Source: Gelidibacter salicanalis
Lineage (GTDB): Bacteria > Bacteroidota > Bacteroidia > Flavobacteriales > Flavobacteriaceae
NCBI RefSeq assembly: GCF_007997285.1
Contig: NZ_VORX01000003.1
Span: 434,001 to 498,000 of the forward strand
DNA: 64,000 bases
Reading direction: 5' to 3'
Every line of letters begins with the position of its first letter. Positions within the stretch are counted from its first letter, which is position 1. The notes below the pieces were generated by a model. The model did no database searches. It saw only the letters and a program-made list of their open reading frames with translations, and had not been told where the DNA came from. Made by a program: the position numbers and the translations under genes. Positions 26,075 to 34,680 of the stretch are shown here, in pieces.

Positions 26075-27538
26075 TTGAGCGGATTCAAATCTCTTTTTAA
26101 ACAGACCTTCATTTATGGGTTAGCCACAGTGTTACCAAGGATGTTGAGTTTTCTGTTGGTGCCCTTATACACTACCAAAGGAGTACTTCCATCTGTTGGC
26201 GAATATGGGAAGGTTTCCATTATATTTTCTTGGTTTGTTATTTTTAATGTCATCCTTTCCTACGGCATGGAAACTGCTTTCTTCAGATTCTTTAATAAGG
26301 AAAAGGATCAAGATAAGGTGGTTGGCACTTCAGCAATTTCATTAATCGTTTCCTCGTTAGGCTTCTTTGCTCTGGCATATGTCTTCAAGTCGCAAATTTC
26401 CGCCTTGACGGATATCAAACAGGAATATATTTCCTTAGTCATTTGGATTTTACTATTGGATGCTTTGGTGATTATACCTTTTGCCTGGTTACGCGCCAAA
26501 GGTCAATCGATGAAGTTTGCTGTGTTAAAAATTGCCAGTGTTGCCGTTAATTTAGGATTGAATATTTTCTTTTTATTATATCTCAAGAAATGGGCAGATC
26601 ACAGTGCCTTCTTTGAATCGATGTACCTTCCGAATTTCGAAATCAACTACATTTTTATCTCCAATTTAGTGGCGAGTGCTGTGACCTTGGTGTTAATGAT
26701 GAGTTTTTATTTTAATATTCAGTACCGTTTTGACAGTCCGCTATTTAAAAGAATGATGCGCTACGCAATGCCTGTATTGATTGCTGGAATTGCTTTTTCA
26801 GTAAATGAAACCTTCGATCGTATTTTATTAGACTATTTACTTCCCGAAGACATTGCGGATACAAAAATCGGCATGTATTCCGCCTGTTATAAAATAGCGG
26901 TATTTATGACCTTGTTCGCTACGGCTTACCGTTTGGGTATTGAACCCTATTTTTTCAGTCACGCCAACACAAAAAATCCCCAAAAAAATTATGCTTTAAT
27001 CTTGGAGTTTTTTGTGGCTTTTGGGTCCGTGATGTTGTTGAGCATTGTCGTATTTGCGGATGTGTTAAAGCCTTATATTGTCAGAAGTGAAGAATATTGG
27101 GAAGCCATGTGGATTGTGCCCTTAATCTTAATCGCGAATTTGTGTTTGGGAATTTACCACAATCTTTCGGTGTGGTATAAAGTTACGGATAGAACAAAGT
27201 TTGGAGCCTATATTTCAGTGTTTGGAGCCCTCATCACCTTGGCGCTCAACTTTTGGTTAATTCCTACTATGGAGTATCGGGGTTCAGCCATAGCGACCTT
27301 GGTGGCTTATGCGAGTATGATGGTTGCTTCATATTACTACGGTCAAAAATATTACCCCATTCCGTATAACATAAAAAAAATGGGATTGTATTTATTGGTT
27401 TCATCGGCATTTTCGGTAATTTCGTTTTATGTATTTCGGGAGAATTATCCGGTGGGAATCAGCTTACTTTTAGCATTTGCAATCATGGTAGTCCTGCTCG
27501 AAAAAAAACAAATCAAACAAATCATACATTCTAAATAG
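26075..27538 (+). CDS. Oligosaccharide flippase family protein (Wzx/MATE-like)
   Basis: A 487-residue protein with about fourteen membrane helices, of the polysaccharide export/flippase branch of the MOP superfamily. The N-terminus (FKSLFKQTFIYGLATVLPRMLSFLLVPLYT) is the standard opening of these proteins. It would move a lipid-linked sugar or a related lipid across the inner membrane. The start is a TTG. It heads a run of envelope and nucleotide genes in the same direction (dut, nucleotidyltransferase, TPR, DUF4292, EnvC-like). It is not next to the capsule locus at 1-7 kb, so its substrate is open. Confidence 0.88.
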   Translation: MSGFKSLFKQTFIYGLATVLPRMLSFLLVPLYTTKGVLPSVGEYGKVSIIFSWFVIFNVILSYGMETAFFRFFNKEKDQDKVVGTSAISLIVSSLGFFALAYVFKSQISALTDIKQEYISLVIWILLLDALVIIPFAWLRAKGQSMKFAVLKIASVAVNLGLNIFFLLYLKKWADHSAFFESMYLPNFEINYIFISNLVASAVTLVLMMSFYFNIQYRFDSPLFKRMMRYAMPVLIAGIAFSVNETFDRILLDYLLPEDIADTKIGMYSACYKIAVFMTLFATAYRLGIEPYFFSHANTKNPQKNYALILEFFVAFGSVMLLSIVVFADVLKPYIVRSEEYWEAMWIVPLILIANLCLGIYHNLSVWYKVTDRTKFGAYISVFGALITLALNFWLIPTMEYRGSAIATLVAYASMMVASYYYGQKYYPIPYNIKKMGLYLLVSSAFSVISFYVFRENYPVGISLLLAFAIMVVLLEKKQIKQIIHSK

Positions 27539-27595
27539 CATAAATCCTCACTATAGGCGTTAATCCTTTTTGAGATCTTGCATTAAAATACACTT

Positions 27596-28030
27596 ATGAC
27601 TATTAAAATTATCAATAAATCCAATCACGCCTTACCCAACTATGAAACCATAGCTTCTGCGGGAATGGATTTGCGGGCGAATTTATCAGAATCGAGAATT
27701 TTAAAACCTTTGGAAAGGAGCATTGTAGGCACTGGCCTGTTTATGGAACTTCCTATCGGTTACGAAGCACAAGTACGCCCAAGAAGCGGACTCGCTGCTA
27801 AAAACGGCATCACCGTGCTGAACGCTCCCGGAACCATTGATGCGGATTACAGAGGCGAAATTGGCGTCATTTTAGTGAATCTCTCCAATGACGATTTTGA
27901 AATAGTTAACGGCGAACGCATTGCACAATTAGTGATTGCCAAGCACGAGCGTGCCGAATGGACTGCAGTAGATACACTGTCAGAAACCAAACGTGGTGAA
28001 GGCGGGTTTGGTTCCACCGGAACTAAGTAA
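27596..28030 (+). CDS. dut: dUTP diphosphatase
   Basis: A 144-residue trimeric dUTPase that hydrolyses dUTP to dUMP and keeps uracil out of DNA. All five motifs are visible: [34 protein letters not shown] and the C-terminal [10 protein letters not shown]. The length matches the bacterial enzyme. It lies 57 bp after the flippase gene. Confidence 0.97.
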   Translation: MTIKIINKSNHALPNYETIASAGMDLRANLSESRILKPLERSIVGTGLFMELPIGYEAQVRPRSGLAAKNGITVLNAPGTIDADYRGEIGVILVNLSNDDFEIVNGERIAQLVIAKHERAEWTAVDTLSETKRGEGGFGSTGTK

Positions 28031-28116
28031 TGGTCACTTCTTTGCTATGGGACATGTCTTCTGATGCCGACTCCTAAGATATAACCGCAAATTTTTTTAA
28101 AATTATGATGTCTGGT

Positions 28117-28130
28117 TGAGCGCAGTCGGA
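28117..28130. repeat. Dispersed GAGCGCAGTCGAAG-type repeat, degenerate copy 4
   Basis: TGAGCGCAGTCGGA shares the core of the element at 21771, within the dut-nucleotidyltransferase gap. Confidence 0.5.
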
Positions 28131-28189
28131 ACCTGAGCCGACAATATGCAAAAGCACGACATCTGATAAACAAAGAATAAATAAGAGTA

Positions 28190-28250
28190 GATACCTGCCC
28201 CTGCAGGCATCCCTAAGTATAACCCATAAAAAACACCTGCCTTAGCAGGT
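28190..28250 (+). repeat. Two palindromic hairpins before the nucleotidyltransferase gene
   Basis: The first is CCTGC-CCCT-GCAGG near 28195-28208 inside GTAGATA...GCATCC. The second is ACCTGC (28235-28240), loop CTTA, GCAGGT (28245-28250), ending 6 nt before the ATG at 28257. They have the size and position of the hairpins before atpH, trpS and hemE. Confidence 0.6.
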
Positions 28251-28256
28251 AATGAT

Positions 28257-29276
28257 ATGAAAATAATTGTACCAATGGCAGGACGTGGATCACGTTTGCG
28301 CCCACACACCTTAACCGTACCAAAACCATTAATTCCTGTAGCCGGGCAACCTATTGTCCATCGCTTGGTAAAAGATATTGCGAAAGTTCTAGACCAACCC
28401 ATTGAGGAGATTGCCTTTATTTTGGGCGATCCAGCCTTTTTTGGTAACGATGTTGTTACAAGTTTAAAAGAATTGGCCACCAGTTTGGGAGCTAAAGCGG
28501 CCATTTACCGTCAATACCAGCCTTTGGGTACAGGTCACGCTATTATGTGCGCTAAAGACTCCTTATCGGGCCCAGCAGTGATTGCTTATGCGGACACTTT
28601 GATTAGAGCCGATTTTAATCTAGATCCTACTGCCGATGCAGTTATTTGGGTGAAACAAGTGGACCAACCGGAGGCCTACGGCGTGGTTAAATTAAATGCT
28701 CAAATGGAAATTGTAGAGCTTGTTGAGAAACCAAAAGATTTTATCAGTGATTTGGCGGTTATTGGCATATACTACTTTAAAGATGTAAACGTTCTTAAAC
28801 AGGAGTTGCAGTATGTTTTAGATAATAACATCATCCATGGTGGCGAATACCAAATTAATGATGGCATTAAAGGCATGATGGCCAAAGGCAAGGTTTTTAA
28901 AACTGGGGAAGTTGCAGAGTGGATGGATTGCGGTAATAAAGCCGTAACCGTCGAGACGAACACCAGAATGTTAGGCTTTATTAAAGCTGATGGTGATGAA
29001 AATATGGTAGCGCCTTCGGTTAAACTGGAGAATTCAACCATTATTGAACCGTGTTTTATTGGTGAAAATGTAATTCTAAAAAATGCTACCATCGGACCAA
29101 ATGTATCTATTGGTAATAATTGTAATATATCAGAATCTACAATTAAAAACAGTTTGATTCAAACTCATAGCACCATTAAAAACGCTAATTTTGATGAGGC
29201 GATGATCGGTAATCACGTGCAATATGATGGGAAGTTTAAAACGGTGAGTATTGGAGATTATTCTGTTTTAGAATAA
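28257..29276 (+). CDS. Sugar-phosphate nucleotidyltransferase
   Basis: A 339-residue enzyme. An N-terminal nucleotidyltransferase domain (MKIIVPMAGRGSRLRPHTLTVPKPLIPVAGQPI, with GTGHAI and AYADTLI) is followed by a C-terminal left-handed beta-helix of hexapeptide repeats (about residues 250-335: GENVILKNATIGPNVSIGNN). It would couple a sugar-1-phosphate to a nucleotide, like RmlA, GalU or mannose-1-phosphate guanylyltransferases, for envelope glycan synthesis. The substrate pair is not resolved. A hairpin sits 6 nt before its start codon. Confidence 0.87.
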   Translation: MKIIVPMAGRGSRLRPHTLTVPKPLIPVAGQPIVHRLVKDIAKVLDQPIEEIAFILGDPAFFGNDVVTSLKELATSLGAKAAIYRQYQPLGTGHAIMCAKDSLSGPAVIAYADTLIRADFNLDPTADAVIWVKQVDQPEAYGVVKLNAQMEIVELVEKPKDFISDLAVIGIYYFKDVNVLKQELQYVLDNNIIHGGEYQINDGIKGMMAKGKVFKTGEVAEWMDCGNKAVTVETNTRMLGFIKADGDENMVAPSVKLENSTIIEPCFIGENVILKNATIGPNVSIGNNCNISESTIKNSLIQTHSTIKNANFDEAMIGNHVQYDGKFKTVSIGDYSVLE

Positions 29277-29323
29277 GCAGTCGAGAGGAGCAACTAGTGT
29301 TAAGTTAAAAAGGGCCTGTCAAT

Positions 29324-30685
29324 ATGAATTTTAAAGATTACATAGTAACATGTCTATTTGCGATAGTTTTCGTCGCCCAGACGTGTTATGCCCAAGTTGA
29401 TCCCAATCAAAAACCAACTGATGATCTTGGCAACGTAGAAGACCAATTTCAAGAGCATTTTTTTGAAGCCTTAAAACAACAAGGCATCGAGAATTATCAG
29501 CGGGCGATTGATGCCCTTTTAAAATGCAAAGCCATAGACGACAAATCTGTAGTGTATTATCAATTGGGCAAGAATTATAATAAGCTTAAAAATTTTGGTG
29601 CCGCTGAAGATGCTCTAAAACGAGCGGTTTCTAAAGAGCCTGAAAACGAATGGTATTTAGATGAGCTTTATGATGTCTATAACCAACAGGGAGATACTAA
29701 AAAAGCGATAAAAACCGTCAAACAATTGGTCAAATACCATCCTGATTACCGTCAGGATTTGGCCTCATTATACATCAAGAGTAAAGAATACAAGGAGGCC
29801 ATAAAACTCTTGGATGAACTGGATAAAGAGTTCGGAATCAGTGCAGATAGAGATTATCTAAGAAATCAAGTCTACACAATTACTGGGCGTGATGAGGAAA
29901 GAATCGAAAATTTGCAAGAGCGTTTGGACAAAAATCCAGAAGACGAAACCAATTATTTAACGCTCATCTACCGCTATAGTGAAACTGGCGAAACGGAACA
30001 GGCGTTTCATACGGCGCAACAATTGCTAAAAGTTCACCCAGAATCAAAATTGGTGCATTTGGCATTGTATAAATTTTATCTCGATAATAACCAGGCAGAA
30101 AGTGCCATCGCCTCTATGCAAATTGTGTTGACCGCGCCAGAAATCAATCCGGATGCGAAAACTAAAGTTCTCAATGACTTTATAAATTTTGTGGCTAAAA
30201 ATCCGCAGCACGAAAAAGATCTTATTGATGTGACTGCCATGATTGATGAGAGCAAAAGTTTTAAAACTTTGGTTGAGTTGGCCCAATACTATTTAAAGTT
30301 AGAAGACAAGTCAAAAGCTTTGATGTATTTTGAAGACGCTCTAAAGTTAGAACCTACAAATTTTGCAGTCATTAAAGACGCACTTTTACTTCAGATTGAT
30401 TTAGATTTCAACGAGAAAGCTGTGGTCAGAAGTCGGGAGGCTTTGGAGTTGTTTCCAGCACAACCCATACTATACCTCATTAAAGGAGTAGCACATAACA
30501 ACTTAAAACAGTCTAAAGATGCTGTGGCTAGTTTAGAATCAGGTTTGGATTATGTAATTGAAGATCCGAAAATGGAAGCTGATTTTTACACGCAATTGAG
30601 TATGGCATATAAGTTGAATAATAATAATACCAAATCTGAATCGTTTGCAAAAAAGGCAGCCGCTTTAAAAAATCCTAATGAATGA
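29324..30685 (+). CDS. Exported tetratricopeptide-repeat protein
   Basis: A 453-residue protein with a signal peptide (cleavage likely after CYAQ) and about ten TPR-like helix pairs, such as SVVYYQLGKNYNKLKNFGAAEDALKRAV and KALMYFEDALKLEPTNFAV. TPR arrays hold protein partners together, here probably in the periplasm. It overlaps the DUF4292 lipoprotein gene by 4 bp and is followed by an EnvC-like gene, so it may belong to a cell-wall or outer-membrane complex. The partner is unknown. Confidence 0.82.
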   Translation: MNFKDYIVTCLFAIVFVAQTCYAQVDPNQKPTDDLGNVEDQFQEHFFEALKQQGIENYQRAIDALLKCKAIDDKSVVYYQLGKNYNKLKNFGAAEDALKRAVSKEPENEWYLDELYDVYNQQGDTKKAIKTVKQLVKYHPDYRQDLASLYIKSKEYKEAIKLLDELDKEFGISADRDYLRNQVYTITGRDEERIENLQERLDKNPEDETNYLTLIYRYSETGETEQAFHTAQQLLKVHPESKLVHLALYKFYLDNNQAESAIASMQIVLTAPEINPDAKTKVLNDFINFVAKNPQHEKDLIDVTAMIDESKSFKTLVELAQYYLKLEDKSKALMYFEDALKLEPTNFAVIKDALLLQIDLDFNEKAVVRSREALELFPAQPILYLIKGVAHNNLKQSKDAVASLESGLDYVIEDPKMEADFYTQLSMAYKLNNNNTKSESFAKKAAALKNPNE

Positions 30686-31455
30686 GACTTTACAAATTAA
30701 GTGCCCTAGTACTTTTATTGGTTTTAAGTGTTAGTTGTAGATCGACCAAAACCTTAACGGGTACTGCGGAGATTGATAAAAACATGTCCGCAAAACAGAT
30801 CATTCGAGAAAATGCGAAACAGGAAGTGCGGTTTAAAACTTTGCAGGCTAAAGTGCGTATTGATTATACTGAGGGTGATAATAGCAATGGCACTACTGTT
30901 AATTTGAGGATGGAAAAGGACAAAGTCATTTGGATGAGCGCACCTTTAGGCGTCGCCCGCGTTATGATTACTCAAGATAGCGTCAGGTTTTATGACAAAC
31001 TCAACAACCAATATTTTGACGGCGATTTTTCATTATTAACGCGATTGTTAGGTACAGATATCGATTTTGAAAAAGTTCAGAACATCTTTCTTGGGGAGCC
31101 CATATTTAATTTAAAGAACGACACTTACGTTAGCGTGCCAAACGATTCGTCTTATGTATTACAACCAAAAGAACAACGCGCACTTTTCGAATTGTTTTTT
31201 CTAGTGAATCCAGGCTTTTTTAAATTGGATTCGCAACAGTTGTATCAACCTAATGAAAAGCGGATGTTGCAGATAGATTATAAAACATATCAAACTGTGA
31301 GCAAGCAAATTTTTCCTGAAAACATTCGTATTATTGCAGTGGAAAAAAATGATGAAATCATTATTGACCTCGACTTTAAAGCCATCAGTTTAAATGGGGA
31401 AGTCCGTTTTCCATTCAACATTCCATCAGGATATAAAGAAATTGAACTTGAATAA
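30682..31455 (+). CDS. DUF4292 lipoprotein
   Basis: A 257-residue lipoprotein with signal MRLYKLSALVLLLVLSVSC and lipobox ending SVSC. The mature part contains LRMEKDKVIWMSAPLGVARVMIT and ends in a beta-rich region, consistent with the LolA/LolB-like fold proposed for DUF4292. That would suggest a role in lipoprotein or lipid handling, but this is inference. It overlaps its neighbours by 4 bp and 1 bp (ATGA and TAATG), so the TPR, DUF4292 and EnvC-like genes are translationally coupled. Confidence 0.8.
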   Translation: MRLYKLSALVLLLVLSVSCRSTKTLTGTAEIDKNMSAKQIIRENAKQEVRFKTLQAKVRIDYTEGDNSNGTTVNLRMEKDKVIWMSAPLGVARVMITQDSVRFYDKLNNQYFDGDFSLLTRLLGTDIDFEKVQNIFLGEPIFNLKNDTYVSVPNDSSYVLQPKEQRALFELFFLVNPGFFKLDSQQLYQPNEKRMLQIDYKTYQTVSKQIFPENIRIIAVEKNDEIIIDLDFKAISLNGEVRFPFNIPSGYKEIELE

Positions 31456-32678
31456 TGCGTTACCAACCTAACATTTACAGATTGATCTTACTCTTTTCTT
31501 TGTGGAGCTTCGCTATGAATGCACAAAGCCAAAAGCAACAAGAGTTGGAAGCCAAGCGCCAGTCCATTCTGAAGGAAATCCAACAGATTAACAATTTACT
31601 CTTCACCAAAAAGAAAGAAGAGAAAACGATCATCTCTACGGTTGAAGATTTAAATTATAAAGTGAATGTGCGCAAAAACCTCATAAAGGTTACCAATGAC
31701 CAGGCAAATTTATTGACACGGGAAATCAATACCAATCAGAAGCAAATTAGCACACTAAGAGATCAGTTAAAAAGTTTAAAAGAAGATTACGCCGCGATGG
31801 TGGTGAAGTCTTATAAAAGCAAATCTGAACAAAGTAGGGTGATGTTTTTGCTGTCTTCTGAAAATTTTAAGCAGGCCTATAAGCGACTTCAGTATATCAG
31901 ACAATATACAGACTACCAAAAGGAGCAAGGTGAAGAAATAAGGAGTAAAACAGAGAAATTACAGGTCCTGAATACGGAATTATTGCAGCAGAAAAAGGAT
32001 AAGACCAGATTGATTGAAGAAAACCGATTGGCCAAGCAAAAGTTGGAAGAGGATGTAAAAGAGCATCAAAAACTGATGGAATCGGTTAGGAAAAACATGA
32101 GTTCTTATGCCTCTCAAATTAAGAGCAAACAACAGGAAGCCGATAAAATTGACCGCGAAATAGAAAAACTAATTCGTGAGGCGATTGCTGCTTCTAATAA
32201 AAAAGCGGGAAAATCGACAACGGCATCTAAAGGATTCTCCTTAACGCCAGAAGCGAAAGCACTAGAGGCCAAATTCGAGTCGAATAAAGGCAGATTACCG
32301 TGGCCAGTTCGTACCGGAGTGGTGAAGGTGAAATACGGTACACAGCGTTCTCTGATTGACAATACTATTGAGATTAATAGTAATGGTATCCGTATTGCTA
32401 CGGATAAAAATGCGAAAGTGCGTTCTGTCTTTAATGGAGAAGTGTTGGCGGTACAAAGTACAAAAAATGGAAATCCTTGGATTTTAATCCAGCACGGTAA
32501 CTACATTACAGTATATAAGAATCTTTCCAAAGTATATGTATCAAAAGGCAATAAGGTCACTACCAATCAGGATATCGGAGAAGTCTTTACTGACCCGTCT
32601 AACGGCGAAACCATGTTGAGCTTTGCTATCTATAAAGATTCAAAATTTCAGGATCCTGCCGTATGGATTGTGAGATAA
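31455..32678 (+). CDS. EnvC-like murein hydrolase activator (degenerate M23 domain)
   Basis: A 407-residue exported protein: signal peptide, two long coiled-coil stretches (about residues 25-250, QKQQELEAKRQSILKEIQQ onward), then a C-terminal LytM/M23 domain. The domain keeps the overall pattern (NGEVLAVQ, ILIQHGNYITVYKNLSKV) but the usual HxH zinc ligands at the YGHL position are VYKNL. The catalytic metal site therefore looks lost, as in E. coli EnvC, which activates cell-wall amidases during division. It ends the TPR-DUF4292 operon. Confidence 0.87.
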   Translation: MRYQPNIYRLILLFSLWSFAMNAQSQKQQELEAKRQSILKEIQQINNLLFTKKKEEKTIISTVEDLNYKVNVRKNLIKVTNDQANLLTREINTNQKQISTLRDQLKSLKEDYAAMVVKSYKSKSEQSRVMFLLSSENFKQAYKRLQYIRQYTDYQKEQGEEIRSKTEKLQVLNTELLQQKKDKTRLIEENRLAKQKLEEDVKEHQKLMESVRKNMSSYASQIKSKQQEADKIDREIEKLIREAIAASNKKAGKSTTASKGFSLTPEAKALEAKFESNKGRLPWPVRTGVVKVKYGTQRSLIDNTIEINSNGIRIATDKNAKVRSVFNGEVLAVQSTKNGNPWILIQHGNYITVYKNLSKVYVSKGNKVTTNQDIGEVFTDPSNGETMLSFAIYKDSKFQDPAVWIVR

Positions 32679-32709
32679 AAAGAATAAGGATTCAAAGTGA
32701 AATTTTAGC

Positions 32710-32890
32710 TCCCGCCATTATAGGTGTTTTCCACGCCATTATTGGTGTTTTCCACCAACAACTTGAAAAAACCTTGATGATGTTTTTAAGGCCGTTGTTG
32801 GTGTTTTCCTGCCATTAGGTGTTTTCCTGCCATTGTTGGTGTTTTCCACCAACAATTCTTTCGTCATTATTGGTGTTTTCCACCATCAAT
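32710..32890. repeat. GGTGTTTTCC hairpin array
   Basis: Six copies of GGTGTTTTCC begin at 32723, 32744, 32800, 32818, 32838 and 32872, most embedded in GCCATTATTGGTGTTTTCCACC-like units. Several form hairpins with a TTTTC loop; the best is TTGTTGGTG (32833-32841) with CACCAACAA (32847-32855). The array lies in the convergent gap between the EnvC-like gene and the thioesterase gene. Confidence 0.82.
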
Positions 32891-32918
32891 TCTAACCCAA
32901 TAAATAAATAATCCCAAT

Positions 32919-33428
32919 CTATTGAAACAAAGCTTTCAACTCCGTAGCATCCTGAGCTTTCATTTTTCCAGCCAGTACCAAACTCAATTGTTTACGGCGT
33001 AATGCGGCTTCAAACCTGGTTTTTTCCAACTCCGTTTCTGGAGTAATTTCCGCAATTTGTGTTGGTAGACCTGTTTCGTCTACAGCCACAAAGGTATAAA
33101 TCGCCTCATTAGCTTTTGCTCTGACCCCTGATTCGCGATCTTCTATCCAAACGTCCATAAACACTTCCATTGAGGTTTTAAAGGCTCTAGACACCTTCGC
33201 TTCAATGGTAACTACAGATCCTAAGGGAATAGTTCTGTTAAAAGCCACGTGATTAACCGATGCTGTAACCACAATGCGGCGGCTATGACGTCTGGCTGCA
33301 ATACTCGCAGCGCGGTCCATGCGTGCCAACAATTCTCCTCCAAAGAGATTATTTAGTGGATTGGTCTCACTCGGAAGTACCAAATCAGTCATGATACAGA
33401 TGGAATCGCTTGGATGTTTGGCTTGCAT
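32919..33428 (-). CDS. Acyl-CoA thioesterase (hotdog fold)
   Basis: A 169-residue cytosolic thioesterase of the YciA/BFIT hotdog group. NPLNNLFGGELLARMDRAASIAA contains the family's asparagine/glycine-rich active-site segment and helix, and VTASVNHVAFNRTIPLGSVVTIEAKV is the following core. It hydrolyses acyl-CoA to free acid and CoA; the preferred chain is unknown. The start at 33428 is chosen because an exact promoter lies between it and the longer in-frame start at 33488. Confidence 0.88.
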   Translation of the reverse strand: MQAKHPSDSICIMTDLVLPSETNPLNNLFGGELLARMDRAASIAARRHSRRIVVTASVNHVAFNRTIPLGSVVTIEAKVSRAFKTSMEVFMDVWIEDRESGVRAKANEAIYTFVAVDETGLPTQIAEITPETELEKTRFEAALRRKQLSLVLAGKMKAQDATELKALFQ

Positions 33429-33452
33429 TGGGTGTTTTTTTAAAATTAAATG

Positions 33453-33482
33453 CAAAGATAGGTGGAATTTGTGAATTTTCAA
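33453..33482 (-). promoter_or_regulatory. Promoter of the thioesterase gene
   Basis: On the minus strand: TTG (33482-33480), a 19-nt spacer and TATCTTTG (33460-33453), a full match to the Bacteroidota promoter. It ends 24 nt before the ATG. Confidence 0.75.
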
Positions 33483-33638
33483 TGACACAACGGACTCCTG
33501 AAGGTGAGTTTTAGAGGAATAAAAACGTCTCTTTTAAGACCAAAAAGAACGCCTTTTTCCAAACAAGGACCGGAATTTAGAATAGTATAAGATGTCAGAA
33601 ATGAGATGGTATGAATGGTATGAAATGTGTGATGACGC

Positions 33639-34577
33639 TTATTTAAGTGCTCTCACCAACAACCACGCATCTTGGTTAAAGTTGCGACGAATACTGCGGA
33701 GTGCAACTAGGGCTTCATTGCTATTTTCGTAGCTAGAATATACGACTTCATGCAGTCCGTATTTATTAACGCCAATTGTTCGTGCTTTAAAGCCTTGTTC
33801 TTGAAGTTGTTCAACTTTTTTATCAGCATTTTCAGCCACTCGATAAGCTCCTGCAATCAGATGATAATTACCTTGTTGCTTTTCGACGTTTAAAGTTGTT
33901 GCAGGCAACGGGTTTTCAATCACAAATGTTGCTTGCTGAACCTTGGCATCCAATTGCTCATTGGCGGCTTCCTGAGCTAGTTGATTGTGGGTTTCTACTT
34001 GATTATTATGAAAGGTTGCAACTCCAAATCCGCCTACAGTTAAGGCAATAAGTGCTACGGCTGCATATTTAAGGAATGAACGGCTTGAACGTCGTTCAGG
34101 AGTGATGTCAATAGGAATGACATCTTCCAAAGTTTCAACTTGTTTTTTATAGACTTCACGCTTAACCTGCGCTGCTTTAAATTCAGTAAGTCCAAAAGCA
34201 TCGGTAAGATAATTGCTGCTATGTGAAGGTTCAAAAACAATTTTTCCATCGGCATTCAAGATTAAATCTCCAATGCTGCTAAAATTCAGAGTTTCCCCCT
34301 CAATCAAAAAAGCGTTTATGGATTTAACTTGCTTACTGATTTTTTGAACGGCAACTTCGTAAGGAATCTTTTCAACATCAGCGATATAGCTTGCCAATAA
34401 GCCGTCATTATGCTTTAGTTGCTCATTAAACGATATCACTTTTTTAGGTGGAAAAAAGGTATGCGTGTTCTCATCCATTCTAGCCGAGACACGTTTGGTT
34501 AAAAAGGCACCAAATTCTGGAATCGTCACACAGTCGTAACGGTACAGTAAATCGCTTATGTAAGTTTCTATATGCAT
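33639..34577 (-). CDS. HU-CCDC81-like and SPOR domain protein
   Basis: A 312-residue membrane-anchored protein. The N-terminal half (MHIETYISDLLYRYDCVTIPEFGAFLTK to NFSSIGDLILNADGKIVFEP) is the paired bacterial HU-CCDC81 domain, a DNA-binding-fold relative. A single membrane helix (YAAVALIALTVGGFGVATF, about residues 171-189) follows, then a C-terminal SPOR domain (NYHLIAGAYRVAENADKKVEQLQEQGF), which binds denuded peptidoglycan at division sites. The layout suggests a bridge between cytoplasm and septal wall. It is divergent from dprA. Confidence 0.85.
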   Translation of the reverse strand: MHIETYISDLLYRYDCVTIPEFGAFLTKRVSARMDENTHTFFPPKKVISFNEQLKHNDGLLASYIADVEKIPYEVAVQKISKQVKSINAFLIEGETLNFSSIGDLILNADGKIVFEPSHSSNYLTDAFGLTEFKAAQVKREVYKKQVETLEDVIPIDITPERRSSRSFLKYAAVALIALTVGGFGVATFHNNQVETHNQLAQEAANEQLDAKVQQATFVIENPLPATTLNVEKQQGNYHLIAGAYRVAENADKKVEQLQEQGFKARTIGVNKYGLHEVVYSSYENSNEALVALRSIRRNFNQDAWLLVRALK

Positions 34578-34582
34578 CGAAA

Positions 34583-34590
34583 CAAAGTTA
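34583..34590 (-). promoter_or_regulatory. -7 box of the HU-CCDC81/SPOR gene
   Basis: On the minus strand TAACTTTG, exact TAnnTTTG, ending only 5 nt before the ATG. If used, the transcript would have almost no leader. No TTG at the usual distance. Confidence 0.4.
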
Positions 34591-34680
34591 AGAATTTTTG
34601 ATTTTCGCCGAAATTAAAGTCCTACTATTTATCAACATTGCTTAAATTTAAACCGTTTTCCTTCTTAATCAACCTTATAA

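Noticed and set aside
32679-32918. CRISPR-like array after the EnvC-like gene
   Set aside because: Repeats are short (about 10-20 bp), spacing is irregular and there are no unique spacers of constant size or cas genes.
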